The notes below the pieces were generated by a model that did no database searches, had not been told where the DNA came from, and saw only the letters and a program-made list of their open reading frames with translations. Both the position numbers and the translations under genes were made by a program. A stretch of DNA of 64,000 nucleotides, taken from contig NZ_SRMB01000001.1 of assembly GCF_004745645.1 (NCBI RefSeq), positions 620,001 to 684,000 of the forward strand, in the 5' to 3' direction. Source of the stretch: Hymenobacter metallicola (GTDB lineage Bacteria > Bacteroidota > Bacteroidia > Cytophagales > Hymenobacteraceae). Of this stretch, positions 24,377 to 33,579 are shown one piece after another. Position 1 is the first letter of the stretch, and each line of letters opens with the position of its first letter.

Positions 24377-24889
24377 ATGAACATCACCGACCGCCACATT
24401 CTCTACGACGGCCACTACAAACTTAGTCAATTGCTGGTGCAGCACGCGGGCGAGCAGCTCAAGCGGGAGCGGTTTGAGCCCGGCTCGGCCGTCGCCGCCC
24501 TGGTGTTTGATACCCTCAAGCAACGCTATGTGTTTGTGCGACAGTTCCGAGTCGGCGCCGAGTCCGAGCTGCTGGAGGTGCCGGCCGGCGTACTCGATAA
24601 AGAAGGAGAAAGTCCGGAGGAAGCCGTGCGCCGCGAGATTCAGGAGGAGCTGGGCTATGAGGTCGACCAGCTGACCTACATCACCAATTTCTATTCCTCG
24701 CCGGGCGGCAGTGCCGAGGTGCTCTGGCTCTACTACGCCGAAGTAAGCCGGCAGAACGGTCCCGGGGGCGGGGTAGCCGATGAACACGAGAATATCGATG
24801 TCGTGTATCTGACCTACGATGAGGTGGTTGCCGAGCCCTGGCAGGATGCCAAAACCCTGATTGCTGCGCAGTGGATACAGTTACGGTAA
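24377..24889 (+). CDS. Nudix hydrolase (ADP-ribose pyrophosphatase-like)
   Basis: 170-residue Nudix hydrolase, most like ADP-ribose/NDP-sugar pyrophosphatases. The Nudix box reads GVLDKEGE then SPEEAVRREIQEELGY, with the catalytic REIQEELG core. The spacing from the first Gly to the Glu is one residue longer than the consensus. Upstream ELLEVPAG and downstream FYSSPGGSAEVLWLYYA are typical of the ADPRase branch. Convergent with 24990-25541 and separated from it by a terminator. Confidence 0.9.
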   Translation: MNITDRHILYDGHYKLSQLLVQHAGEQLKRERFEPGSAVAALVFDTLKQRYVFVRQFRVGAESELLEVPAGVLDKEGESPEEAVRREIQEELGYEVDQLTYITNFYSSPGGSAEVLWLYYAEVSRQNGPGGGVADEHENIDVVYLTYDEVVAEPWQDAKTLIAAQWIQLR

Positions 24890-24924
24890 ACGTCTGAGCT
24901 TTACCATTTGTACAACTCGAATAA

Positions 24925-24965
24925 AACAAGGCCTGGTAAGGAGAAAACCCTCGCCAGGCCTTGTT
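24925..24965. terminator. bidirectional terminator between Nudix and exported protein
   Basis: Stem AACAAGGCCTGG / CCAGGCCTTGTT between convergent stops. Confidence 0.85.
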
Positions 24966-24989
24966 GCTTATGATCTAGGCGTCAGTTGT

Positions 24990-25541
24990 TTACTGCACGT
25001 TGATTACGTATTCAAAGTCCTGCTTCAGCTTGGCATCAGTAATGGTGAGCGTCAGCGGCTGGGGCGTTTCCATTTTTACAAATGGTATGATTCGCTCGCT
25101 CTTATACTGGTCCTGATTCCAGAAGCGGCCGGTGCCGGCCGTGAGGGTTTGGGCGAATACTTCCTTGCCGTCTTTGGTAGTGGCTTTCAGCGATAGAGCC
25201 GACGGGTCCGCATTCTGGGCGCCACGGCGGTACATTGTCACCTGCAGCTCGCCACCGGGGGGCAGGTTTTTGAAGCGGCGCTGGTAGGTGCTGTCGGCCC
25301 AGCGGTTCATTTCCCGCATGGCATCCAGGGCCGTGAGCAGCTCCGCGTAGGGGCGATACGCCACCCGCGTCATGGAGGCATCCTTTTGGGAATCCTCGTC
25401 GGTATTTTTGGTCACATTCAGGACCAGGGCGCATTCTTCATCCTTTTTGGGGCGCATATAGCGTTTGCGCTCCGGCGTAACCATTTGGGCGGAAGCGGCA
25501 AAGGAAGAAAGAAGGGTAAGGAGCAGGAAAAGCTTTTTCAT
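24990..25541 (-). CDS. exported hypothetical protein
   Basis: 183-residue protein with a signal peptide (MKKLFLLLTLLSSFAASAQ). Start 25541 begins directly at the signal; 25610 is an unlikely upstream start. The mature part is beta-rich with LVLNVTKNTDED near the N-terminus, a central helix (LLTALDAMREMNRWADSTYQ) and a C-terminal strand pair (LTLTITDAKLKQDFEYVINV). No family recognised. Likely periplasmic. Confidence 0.75.
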   Translation of the reverse strand: MKKLFLLLTLLSSFAASAQMVTPERKRYMRPKKDEECALVLNVTKNTDEDSQKDASMTRVAYRPYAELLTALDAMREMNRWADSTYQRRFKNLPPGGELQVTMYRRGAQNADPSALSLKATTKDGKEVFAQTLTAGTGRFWNQDQYKSERIIPFVKMETPQPLTLTITDAKLKQDFEYVINVQ

Positions 25542-25761
25542 CAAGCAACAAAAGGTAAATCGTGTGGCCGGCAGGCTACCGTCGGGCAAAGGTACGCAAG
25601 TGCGAGACACCAGCCGCCGCCGCTTCGTTCAAACCCGGTAACAGAACGACGCAGCCCGGGAATCGGGAGCCCAATCAAAACGTGACGTAGCCATAACGCT
25701 GGCGTAATGCCCTGGTCATAGCCCACGGCGACCTTTGTCGTGAGTTAATCGTCCTGTCGTT

Positions 25762-25959
25762 ATGCACGCTCCTGTCGTTATTCCGGTTGGGTACCGCTTG
25801 GTGCGGTGGTTGGCCTACGCGCTGTTGCAACTGGCTTTAGGGCTGGCCTTACTGCTGCATTCCGCCGCGGGGCTGTCGTCGGCTTTCCGCCGCATCCAGC
25901 AACCCAAGCCGCTGCACGTTTCCACTCTGCGCCGACCTACGCGGCCCGGCCATGCGTGA
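25762..25959 (+). CDS. possible 65-residue membrane peptide
   Basis: Short frame starting MHAPVVIPVGYRLVRWLAYA with one hydrophobic helix (about 14-36) and a basic tail. Its stop overlaps the start of the phosphoesterase gene by 8 bases, which could mean translational coupling. No homologue is recognised, so it may be a chance ORF. Confidence 0.3.
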   Translation: MHAPVVIPVGYRLVRWLAYALLQLALGLALLLHSAAGLSSAFRRIQQPKPLHVSTLRRPTRPGHA

Positions 25960-26830
25960 GTTGCCCCGGCGTCGTAAAGTGGAGGTGGTTGTGCTGTCCG
26001 ACATTCACCTGGGAACGTATGGCTGCCATGCGACCGAATTGCTGCGCTACCTTAAAAGCATAAAGCCTAAAACGCTTGTGCTCAACGGGGACATTGTTGA
26101 CATCTGGCAGTTCAGCAAAAACTACTGGCCCGCCGCCCACATGCGCGTCGTGCGCCACCTGGCCGGCCTGGCCGCCAAAGGCACCCGTATTCACTACCTG
26201 ACCGGCAACCACGACGAGCTGTTGCGCAAGTTTGCCGGTACCCATTTGGGAAATCTGCGCATCGACAATAAGCTCGTGCTGGAGCTGCCCGAAGGCAAGG
26301 CCTGGTTTTTTCACGGCGACGTATTCGACGTAACCATGCAGCACTCGCGCTGGCTGGCTCGGCTCGGGGCCCACGGCTACGATTTGCTGATAGTGCTGAA
26401 CCGGGTGGTGAATTTTCTGCTGCACAAGCTCGGGCGGCCCCGCGTGGCCTTGTCCAAGGCCGTGAAAGACCGGGTCAAGGGCGCTGTGAACCTGATCAGC
26501 AATTTCGAGCAGACCGCCGCTGGCCTGGCCGTGGAAGGCGGTTACCGCTACGTGGCCTGCGGCCATATTCACCAGCCCGAAATAAAAGTACTGACCACGC
26601 CCCGCGGGACGGTGACCTACCTGAACTCCGGCGACTGGGTCGAAAACCTAACGGCTCTGGAGTATTCGGCGGCTACGGGCTGGCTGCTCTACCGCTATGC
26701 CGACGATGCTGCCCTGCAACAGGCCGCTAGCCCCGCCGACCTGCATGATCAGGCCGCCGACGCCCCCGTTGCGGAGCTGCTGAGCGACTTGCTGGTAGAA
26801 TTTCACCTGAACCAACGGAAACCGGAATAG
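25952..26830 (+). CDS. metallophosphoesterase, UDP-2,3-diacylglucosamine diphosphatase-like
   Basis: 292-residue calcineurin-type phosphoesterase. Metal motifs in order: LSDIHLG (about 15-21), NGDIVD, GNHDE, HGD (FFHGDVFD) and GHIHQ. The set and the spacing match LpxH-like and broader UDP-diacylglucosamine diphosphatase annotations. The next gene (26867) is a glycosyltransferase 36 bases downstream; this pair is conserved in Bacteroidota, so a step in glycolipid rather than classical lipid A synthesis is possible. Which substrate applies cannot be told by eye. Confidence 0.85.
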   Translation: MRELPRRRKVEVVVLSDIHLGTYGCHATELLRYLKSIKPKTLVLNGDIVDIWQFSKNYWPAAHMRVVRHLAGLAAKGTRIHYLTGNHDELLRKFAGTHLGNLRIDNKLVLELPEGKAWFFHGDVFDVTMQHSRWLARLGAHGYDLLIVLNRVVNFLLHKLGRPRVALSKAVKDRVKGAVNLISNFEQTAAGLAVEGGYRYVACGHIHQPEIKVLTTPRGTVTYLNSGDWVENLTALEYSAATGWLLYRYADDAALQQAASPADLHDQAADAPVAELLSDLLVEFHLNQRKPE

Positions 26831-26866
26831 CTGTTCGGTCATAGCCGCGCTCTTTTTACAACCTTC

Positions 26867-27877
26867 ATGCCTCGTATTCTATACGCCATTCAAGGCACTG
26901 GCAATGGGCATCTTAGCCGCGCCCTCGACATCGTGCCACTCTTGCAGCAGCGGGCTAGCCGCGTAGACGTGCTGCTCAGTGGCCCGCCGGCCGATATCGA
27001 ATTGCCGTTTCCGGTGCGCTACCGCTGCCACGGGATGGGGTTTATCTTCGGTAAAAAAGGCGGAATCCATTTCGTGAAGACCTTTTGGCAGCTGAACTCG
27101 GCCGCCTTTATGCGCGAAATCCGGCAGCTGCCCGTAGAGGGCTACGATTTGGTTATCAGCGACTTTGAGCCCGTTTCGGCCTGGGCGTGCCACCTGCGCA
27201 AAGTCCCCTGCGTAGCGCTCAGTCACCAAAGCGCCGTGCTCAGTGAGTATGCCCCGCGCCCCGAAAAAGAGGACCTGATCGGCCGGGCCGTCCTACGGCA
27301 CTATGCTCCGGCCACGGCCCACTACGGCTTTCATTTCGACCAGTACGAGCCCGGCATCCACACGCCCGTCATCCGGCGGCAGGTGCGGGAGCTGGCCCCC
27401 CGCAACGAGGGGCACTACACCGTGTATCTGCCGGCTTTTGATGAAGAAACGTTAGTCAAGCGGCTGCGCTACCTGAGCGGAAGCACCCGGTGGGAGGTGT
27501 TTTCCAAGCACAGCACCCAGGAGTCGGAGCACGGCAACGTGCGGGTACGGCCCGTGAGCGGCGCCGCGTTCACCGACAGCTTGTCCCGCTGCGCCGGGGT
27601 GCTGTGCGGCGCCGGCTTTGAAACGCCCGCCGAGGCGCTGTACCTGGGTAAAAAGCTGCTGGTCATACCCATGAAAAACCAGTATGAGCAGAGTTGTAAT
27701 GCCGCGGCCCTGGCCCGCTTGGGGGTGCCGGTGGCAAAGAATTTGAAGGACAAGCAGTTGCCGCTGTTAGATGAGTGGCTCCGAACCGGCCGGGCAGTGC
27801 CGGTGCAGTATCCGGATCAAACGGCCGCCGTCCTCGACAAGCTGCTGCTGGAGCAACTCCCAGTGCTGGCGCGCTAA
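26867..27877 (+). CDS. glycosyltransferase (GT28-type, MJ1255/VC2487-like)
   Basis: 336-residue GT-B fold transferase. The N-terminus YAIQGTGNGHLSRALD is the Gly-rich loop of the MurG/GT28-like family. The C-terminal donor site shows SRCAGVLCGAGFETPAEAL and GKKLLVIPMKNQYEQ, the classical UDP-sugar binding pattern. It forms a probable operon with the metallophosphoesterase just upstream. The acceptor is unknown and may be a lipid. The beta-glucosidase gene starts 32 bases downstream. Confidence 0.87.
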   Translation: MPRILYAIQGTGNGHLSRALDIVPLLQQRASRVDVLLSGPPADIELPFPVRYRCHGMGFIFGKKGGIHFVKTFWQLNSAAFMREIRQLPVEGYDLVISDFEPVSAWACHLRKVPCVALSHQSAVLSEYAPRPEKEDLIGRAVLRHYAPATAHYGFHFDQYEPGIHTPVIRRQVRELAPRNEGHYTVYLPAFDEETLVKRLRYLSGSTRWEVFSKHSTQESEHGNVRVRPVSGAAFTDSLSRCAGVLCGAGFETPAEALYLGKKLLVIPMKNQYEQSCNAAALARLGVPVAKNLKDKQLPLLDEWLRTGRAVPVQYPDQTAAVLDKLLLEQLPVLAR

Positions 27878-27909
27878 GCAACTGCGCAGTCCGTCGGGAG
27901 TTGAGTTCA

Positions 27910-29397
27910 ATGCGTTCTATCTACATGACTGATTCTTTTCCGGGGCTACCTGCCGCCTTCTTTCCGGCTACTGCCCCCGCTGCTTTCTCCCGGGCCGATT
28001 TTGGGCCGGACTTTCACTGGGGTGTTTCGGCGGCGGCCTACCAGACGGAAGGAGCCTGGAACCTCGACGGCAAGGGGGCTAGCATCTGGGACGAGTTTGT
28101 GCGGCGCCCCGGCAAAATTCGCCGCCGTGAAACCGCCGACCTGGCCTGCGACTTCTACCACCGTTGGCCCCAGGATCTGGACTTGCTGCGGCAGTTAGGA
28201 ATTCCGGATTTCCGCTTCTCCGTGGCTTGGTCGCGGGTAGTGCCGGCCGGCACCGGCCCCGTAAACCCCGCTGGCCTCGATTTCTACGACCGGCTCGTGG
28301 ACGGCTGCTTGGAGCGGGGCATCACGCCCTGGCTCACGCTCTACCACTGGGACTTGCCGGCCGCCCTGCAGCGCCGCGGGGGCTGGGCCAATCGGGACGT
28401 GGTGGGCTGGTTTTGCGACTACACCCAGCAAGTGGCCGCCCGGCTCGGCGACCGGGTCCGGCACTGGATGGTGCTCAATGAGCCTATGGTGTTCGTGGGG
28501 GCGGGTCAGCTGCTGGGCTTGCACGCACCGGGGCGGCGCAGCCTGGGCGGCTTTCTGGCTTCGGTACACCATGCCGCCCTGGCCCAGGCCGAAGGAGGCA
28601 GGGCTCTGCGCGCCACGCTGCCCGCCACCGCCCACATTGGCACTACCTTCTCCTGCTCGTATCTGACCCCTTGGCGACCGGCGCTGCCCCGGGATGTGCG
28701 GGCCACGCGCCGGGCCGATGCCTTGCTGAACCGGCTGTTTGTTGAACCCGCCCTGGGGCTGGGTTACCCAACGGCTGATCTGCCCGTGCTCAACTGGCTG
28801 GAGCGCTACATGCGTCCCGGCGACGAAACCCGGCTGCCGTTTGCCTTCGATTTCCTGGGCGTGCAGAATTATACCCGGGAAGTAGTGCGCTACTCTCCCT
28901 ACGTTCCCTTGGCCTGGGCCACGTTGGTAGGAGCCAAGCAGCGGGGGGTGCCCCACACCCAAATGGGGTGGGAGGTGTATCCCGAAAGTCTGTACCATAT
29001 GCTTAAGCAGTTTGCTGCCTATCCGCGGGCACCCCGGCTGATCGTTACCGAAAATGGAGCTGCTTTCCCCGATTCTGAAATCTTACCGGGGCAAATTGCT
29101 GATCCGCAGCGGCAGGCGTTCTTGCAGGCCTGTATGGGGCAAATATTGCGGGCCAAACGGGAAGGACTGGCCGTTGATGGCTACTTCGCTTGGTCTTTCA
29201 CCGATAATTTCGAGTGGGCCGAAGGCTACGAACCTCGCTTCGGGCTGGTTGGAATCGACTTTAAGACCCAAGTGCGGACGGTGAAAGACTCGGGCCGCTG
29301 GTACCGGCAATTTCTGCGGGGCGATGGCCCAGAGCCGGTTGCTCAAGCCTCCCGGGGGAGCGAAAAAACGGGTAATAAATTATGTCCATTTGGGTAA
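27910..29397 (+). CDS. GH1 family beta-glucosidase
   Basis: 495-residue retaining glycoside hydrolase of family 1. The acid/base is Glu191 in LNEPMV and the nucleophile Glu381 in VTENGAA. Other family features are FHWGVSAAAYQTEGAW near the start, LYHWDLPAAL, and the end block GYFAWSFTDNFEWAEGY. ATG 27910 was chosen; 27925 is also possible and 27775 overlaps the previous gene. No signal peptide, so cytosolic and probably acting on imported beta-glucosides. The C-terminal 25 residues are non-conserved. Confidence 0.93.
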   Translation: MRSIYMTDSFPGLPAAFFPATAPAAFSRADFGPDFHWGVSAAAYQTEGAWNLDGKGASIWDEFVRRPGKIRRRETADLACDFYHRWPQDLDLLRQLGIPDFRFSVAWSRVVPAGTGPVNPAGLDFYDRLVDGCLERGITPWLTLYHWDLPAALQRRGGWANRDVVGWFCDYTQQVAARLGDRVRHWMVLNEPMVFVGAGQLLGLHAPGRRSLGGFLASVHHAALAQAEGGRALRATLPATAHIGTTFSCSYLTPWRPALPRDVRATRRADALLNRLFVEPALGLGYPTADLPVLNWLERYMRPGDETRLPFAFDFLGVQNYTREVVRYSPYVPLAWATLVGAKQRGVPHTQMGWEVYPESLYHMLKQFAAYPRAPRLIVTENGAAFPDSEILPGQIADPQRQAFLQACMGQILRAKREGLAVDGYFAWSFTDNFEWAEGYEPRFGLVGIDFKTQVRTVKDSGRWYRQFLRGDGPEPVAQASRGSEKTGNKLCPFG

Positions 29398-29499
29398 CCA
29401 TATGGGTAAAGGTTATTCATGATTCAGTAACTAACTCATAACCATGTCGTAACAAGCGGCCGGTAGCTTTGGCCTATCCATCTACCAAGCACCAGTTTG

Positions 29500-32238
29500 A
29501 TGCAGCAGAAATTTTACGCCCTGGGGGCCATAGCCCTGGCCTTCTTGAGTTTGTCGCCTACCCGGGCCCAGGGCCAGACCTTGCGGCAGGGCTTTGAAGG
29601 CAGCAGCGCCGACACCTGGACGTTCAGCGCCTCGCCGGCTACTTACAATTTTCCCAGTCTGACTGATATCTGGGCCGCCGCGCCCAGCATTGGCACCACC
29701 AGTGGCACAGCTAGTGTGCAGGCTACCCCGGCGGCGGGGGCGGCCCTGTGGGGCATGCAGGACTTGCAGAACCCGGCTACCAATGATGAAGCTACCTGGC
29801 ATTTCCTGGATTTTGCGCCAGTCCCCCTGCAGAGCGGGGCCGCGGCAGCCACCGCCGTCAGTTTTAAGTATTTCACCAATGGCTTCGACAACCCGGATTC
29901 CCTGGCCTACGTGGTACAATACACCAACGGCACCGCTTGGCCGGCTCCTAAAACCTACGTGCCCTTGAGCAAAGACACCCGGGCCTTCCAAACCGTTACC
30001 GTTCCGATTCCGGCTGGCAGCACCCATGTGCGCCTGCGCCTGGCCGCCAAGCAAAACGGCAACGACGACTGGGCCGCCTGGGATGAAGTAGAATTAAGCC
30101 GGTCCACGGTGCCCGTAGTGCCTACCATTGGCTTTACTGGCAGCTCAGTGGTGGTAGGCGAAAGTGCGGGTAGCGTTACTATTCCGGTCAGCATTCAAAA
30201 CCCGGGCGCGGCGGCCAGCACGGTGGAAGTAGCATTGGGTAGCCTGGCTACGGCCGGCACCGGCACCGACTTCACCTGGACCGGCACCCGCACTCTTGCC
30301 TTCGCGGCCGGGGCTACGGCGACTCAGAACCTGGTTATTCCCATTACTACTGATGCGCTAGCGGAAGGGGCAGAGTATTTCACCATACGCCTGCAGAGCC
30401 CCACCAATGCCAATCTAGCGGCCGGTGTCACCGACTATCTGGTCTACATCAAGGACAACGCTGCTGCCCCCGGGCAGTCCCGCGGCCTTACCCTGACGCA
30501 CCTGGGTAGCTACCAAAATGGGGCGGCGGGCACTAATTCTGCCGAAATTGTAGCTCACGACCCTACTACGCAGCGCCTGTACGTGGCCAACTCGGTGGGG
30601 GGCAAGCTCGATATTCTGAGTCTGGCCGGCAATGGCTCCCTGACGCCCCAGGCCTCGGTGAGCATGCAACCCTATGGCAACATCAACTCAGTCGCGGTGC
30701 GCAACGGGGTGGTGGCCTGCGCGGTGGAGAATGCCAACCCCCAGCAAAATGGCAGCGTAGTGCTGTTCGACCAGAACGGGGTGTTGCTTAGCCAGGTAAC
30801 GGTGGGGCCCATGCCCGATATGATTACCTTTTCCCCCGATGGTCGTTTTCTGCTTACGGCCAACGAAGGGGAGCCTAAAACCGACTACAGCGTCGATCCG
30901 GAGGGTTCCGTGTCCGTAATCGACGTAACTGGGGGCGCGGCCAGCCTCACCCAGGCCAGCGTCACGACGGTAGGCTTCACCGGCTACAACGGGCAGGCAA
31001 CCCAACTGCGGGCGGCCGGCATCCGCATCTACGGCGGTACGGCCGGGGCGCCCAGCTCCGTGGCCCAGGATCTGGAGCCCGAGTACGTAGCCGTTTCGGC
31101 CGATTCGCGCACGGCCTATATCACGCTGCAGGAAAACAACGCTCTGGCTACGCTCGACCTCGTCACCAAGCAGTTCACCGGCCTGCGTTCCGTCGGCTTT
31201 CAGGACCATAGCCAGCCCGGGGTGGGCCTGGATGCGTCCGACCAGACGCCCGACGTGCTGGTGGCCAACTGGCCCATTCGCGGCCTGCGCCTGCCCGACG
31301 CTCTGGCCGCTTTCGAGGTGGGAGGGCAGCAGTACCTGCTGACGGCCAACGAAGGCGACGCCCGCGAATACTCGGCCCTGACCGAAGCCGTGCGCCTGGG
31401 CGACGCGGCTTATCCGCTCGATGCCACCACTTTCCCGCAGGCGGCTCTGCTCAAGAATACCCAGGTGCTAGGCCGGCTCAACGTTACCAACAAACTCGGC
31501 GACACGGACGGCGACGGCGACTTCGACCAGATCTATGCCTTCGGGGGTCGCTCATTTAGTATTATACAGGCTACTACCGGTGCTGTGGTGCATGACAGCG
31601 GGGATTTGCTGGAGCGCCTGACCAGCACCGATCCGGCTTTCGGGACTATTTTCAATGCCAGCAACACCACCGGCAACCCCGTCCGGAAAAACCGCTCCGA
31701 CGACAAAGGCCCCGAACCGGAGGGCGTGGCCACGGCCGTGCTGCGCGATACGGTCTACGCCTTTGTGTCACTGGAGCGCATCGGGGGCGTGGCCGTCTTC
31801 AACGTGAATGACCCGGCTCAGCCGCGCCTGGTGCAGTATATCAATAACCGCAGTACCAGCAGCGGCACCGGCGACCAGGGCCCCGAAGGTATTGTGCTCG
31901 TGTCGGCCGCCAACAGCCCCACGCGCCAGCCCCTGGTGATTCTGGCCAACGAAGTAAGCAGTACTGTAGCCGTGTATGGCATCGGGTTGCGCGGCGCCGT
32001 TACGGCGGCCACCGCACCGGGCCAAGCACCATCGGTTCCGCTGTATGCCTATCCCAATCCGGCGGCCGGGGGCCGAGTCCAGCTGAGTCGCCCCGTGTCG
32101 GGCACCCTGCGCGACGTGCTGGGCCGGCCGGTGCGCGAACTGCGCCACACGGCCCAGGTCGACGCGGCGGGGTTGGCTCCGGGCCTGTACGTGGTGCGCG
32201 CTGAAGACGGGGCTACCACGAAGCTGATAATTCGTTAG
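29500..32238 (+). CDS. choice-of-anchor I-type T9SS-exported protein with Calx-beta domain
   Basis: 912-residue secreted protein. Signal peptide ends near LSPTRAQGQ. Residues about 25-200 resemble a beta jellyroll (DTWTFSASPATYNFPS). Calx-beta-like domain about 210-325 (GESAGSVTIPVSIQNPG, then EGAEYFTIRLQSP). A long beta-propeller follows (about 335-830, AEIVAHDPTTQRLYVANS, then LLTANEGE) of the type annotated choice-of-anchor I or alkaline-phosphatase-like esterase. It ends with a T9SS sorting domain (YPNPAAGG, then GLAPGLYVVRAEDGA, then KLIIR). Surface-anchored or released; enzyme activity uncertain. ATG 29500 follows an in-frame TTG. Confidence 0.88.
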   Translation: MQQKFYALGAIALAFLSLSPTRAQGQTLRQGFEGSSADTWTFSASPATYNFPSLTDIWAAAPSIGTTSGTASVQATPAAGAALWGMQDLQNPATNDEATWHFLDFAPVPLQSGAAAATAVSFKYFTNGFDNPDSLAYVVQYTNGTAWPAPKTYVPLSKDTRAFQTVTVPIPAGSTHVRLRLAAKQNGNDDWAAWDEVELSRSTVPVVPTIGFTGSSVVVGESAGSVTIPVSIQNPGAAASTVEVALGSLATAGTGTDFTWTGTRTLAFAAGATATQNLVIPITTDALAEGAEYFTIRLQSPTNANLAAGVTDYLVYIKDNAAAPGQSRGLTLTHLGSYQNGAAGTNSAEIVAHDPTTQRLYVANSVGGKLDILSLAGNGSLTPQASVSMQPYGNINSVAVRNGVVACAVENANPQQNGSVVLFDQNGVLLSQVTVGPMPDMITFSPDGRFLLTANEGEPKTDYSVDPEGSVSVIDVTGGAASLTQASVTTVGFTGYNGQATQLRAAGIRIYGGTAGAPSSVAQDLEPEYVAVSADSRTAYITLQENNALATLDLVTKQFTGLRSVGFQDHSQPGVGLDASDQTPDVLVANWPIRGLRLPDALAAFEVGGQQYLLTANEGDAREYSALTEAVRLGDAAYPLDATTFPQAALLKNTQVLGRLNVTNKLGDTDGDGDFDQIYAFGGRSFSIIQATTGAVVHDSGDLLERLTSTDPAFGTIFNASNTTGNPVRKNRSDDKGPEPEGVATAVLRDTVYAFVSLERIGGVAVFNVNDPAQPRLVQYINNRSTSSGTGDQGPEGIVLVSAANSPTRQPLVILANEVSSTVAVYGIGLRGAVTAATAPGQAPSVPLYAYPNPAAGGRVQLSRPVSGTLRDVLGRPVRELRHTAQVDAAGLAPGLYVVRAEDGATTKLIIR

Positions 32239-32251
32239 GCAGGCTTTTTTT

Positions 32252-32291
32252 ACGAAAAAGGCCGGGCTCCATAAGGTCCGGCCTTTTTCGT
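32252..32291 (+). terminator. terminator of the T9SS protein gene
   Basis: Stem ACGAAAAAGGCCGG / CCGGCCTTTTTCGT. Confidence 0.8.
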
Positions 32292-32325
32292 AATGCCTGG
32301 CAGAAGCAGAACGGCGGTAAAAGCA

Positions 32326-32357
32326 AAAGGCCCTTCAGAACAATCTGAAGGGCCTTT
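32326..32357 (-). terminator. terminator of tRNA-Asp copy 1
   Basis: Stem AAAGGCCCTTCAG / CTGAAGGGCCTTT directly beyond the tRNA 3' end. Confidence 0.8.
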
Positions 32358-32359
32358 GC

Positions 32360-32432
32360 GGTCCGGACGGGACTCGAACCCGCGACCTCCGCCGTGACAG
32401 GGCGGCATTCTAACCAACTGAACTACCGAACC
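32360..32432 (-). tRNA. tRNA-Asp(GTC), copy 1
   Basis: 73 bases without encoded CCA. The cloverleaf is complete: acceptor GGTTCGG/CCGGACC (one G-T pair), D stem GTTC/GAAT, anticodon stem CCGCC/GGCGG with loop CTGTCAC (anticodon GTC) and T arm GCGGG TTCGAGT CCCGT. It is identical to the copy at 33232-33304. Confidence 0.96.
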
Positions 32433-32460
32433 GTTTTCTTCTCTGGACAACCGTTGTTCT

Positions 32461-32501
32461 CCGTTGAAGTGATGCAAAAGTAGAAGCTCGTTTTAGATTA
32501 C
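32461..32501 (-). promoter_or_regulatory. promoter block of tRNA-Asp copy 1
   Basis: 41-base block repeated at 33331-33371 with one mismatch. It carries TACTTTTG on the minus strand (32475-32482), an exact -7 element. Confidence 0.6.
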
Positions 32502-32571
32502 ACAAGCCAGAGCCGCTGTTTTAACCGAAAAAAATGCTGCTGAACACCGTTCTCACTGGTTTTAAGCGACA

Positions 32572-33147
32572 TTAATTTTGAGGGTATTCAGAACGGCAGC
32601 GTTCCAGCAGTACGATTGGCCCGTCGTGGTAGGTGGTGCGGGCAAATTCCCGGAAGCCAAACTTCGCAGCCAAGCGTAGCGAGGCCACATTGTCGGGGTC
32701 GATGATGCAGGTGATGCGCTCGGCGGTAAGGTGCGTTTCTGCCCAGCCCAGGGCTGCTTGCAGGGCTTGGCTGGCGTAGCCCCGGCCGTGCACCTGGGGC
32801 GTCAGTACCCAGCCGGCTTCCGGCTCACCACTGATAGAGGGAGTCAGGTCGCGCTGAAAGTCGAAGAAGCCTACGCCACCGATGTACTGGCCGGTCGCTT
32901 TTTCTTCAATGGCCCAGGACCCGTAGCCCAGCATGGCCCAGTGGCCAAGCTGGCCCAGCAGGCGGCGCCAAACGTCTTCCTGGGAGTGGGGGGTATTACC
33001 CAGAAAGCGGTAAAAGTCCGGGTCGTTGTACATCGCAGCCGCGGCCGGCAGGTCGCTGGGGCGAGGACCCCGCAGCAGTAGGTCGGGTGTTTCGAGCAGC
33101 GGTACTACCGGGACTGGGGCGGCCAGCAGGCTTAGGGGAGGCTTCAT
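32572..33147 (-). CDS. GNAT family N-acetyltransferase (RimJ/RimL-like)
   Basis: 191-residue acetyltransferase using acetyl-CoA. Features of the RimJ/L type: ETPDLLLRGPRPSDLPAA, GVGFFDFQ, and the CoA-binding loop VHGRGYASQAL followed by NVASLRLAAKFGFRE. The substrate may be a ribosomal protein N-terminus or a small molecule. ATG 33147 is preferred to 33183. It lies between two identical tRNA-Asp genes, all three on the same strand. Confidence 0.9.
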   Translation of the reverse strand: MKPPLSLLAAPVPVVPLLETPDLLLRGPRPSDLPAAAAMYNDPDFYRFLGNTPHSQEDVWRRLLGQLGHWAMLGYGSWAIEEKATGQYIGGVGFFDFQRDLTPSISGEPEAGWVLTPQVHGRGYASQALQAALGWAETHLTAERITCIIDPDNVASLRLAAKFGFREFARTTYHDGPIVLLERCRSEYPQN

Positions 33148-33195
33148 GGCGGCAAAGTAGCGAAATACGATGACCGTTCGCATCGCCCGAAAACG

Positions 33196-33229
33196 AAAAA
33201 GGCCCTTAGCGTAGTGCTAAGAGCCTTTT
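33196..33229 (-). terminator. terminator of tRNA-Asp copy 2
   Basis: Stem AAAAGGC..TTAGC / GCTAAGAGCCTTTT with small mismatches, just past the tRNA 3' end. Confidence 0.7.
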
Positions 33230-33231
33230 GC

Positions 33232-33304
33232 GGTCCGGACGGGACTCGAACCCGCGACCTCCGCCGTGACAGGGCGGCATTCTAACCAACTGAACTACCG
33301 AACC
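33232..33304 (-). tRNA. tRNA-Asp(GTC), copy 2
   Basis: Identical over all 73 bases to the copy at 32360-32432, anticodon GTC, CCA not encoded. Confidence 0.96.
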
Positions 33305-33330
33305 ATTTCTTCGGGAAAGCCAGCTGCTTT

Positions 33331-33371
33331 CCGTTGAAGTGGTGCAAAAGTAGAAGCTCGTTTTAGATTAC
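33331..33371 (-). promoter_or_regulatory. promoter block of tRNA-Asp copy 2
   Basis: Duplicate of 32461-32501 with one mismatch. The -7 element TACTTTTG is at 33345-33352 on the minus strand. Confidence 0.6.
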
Positions 33372-33498
33372 GCAACCCTGGGGTCATTTTTTCTGAAAAT
33401 AAAATACCGCTGCCGAGCTTTCTGGCTGTTGTTCAGCGACATTATTTTTTCAAAAAATGATTCTCAGTGCCTGGCGGCACGTATGGAGGCGTTTCGCT

Positions 33499-33506
33499 TA
33501 CCTTTG
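33499..33506 (+). promoter_or_regulatory. -7 element TACCTTTG upstream of accA
   Basis: Exact TAnnTTTG, 73 bases before the accA ATG. Confidence 0.45.
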
Positions 33507-33579
33507 CTTTTCTCTGGAGCTGCCTCCGCAGCCCGGATACTGTTCCATTTCTGCCACCCTGACGCATTCACCCCCGGCA

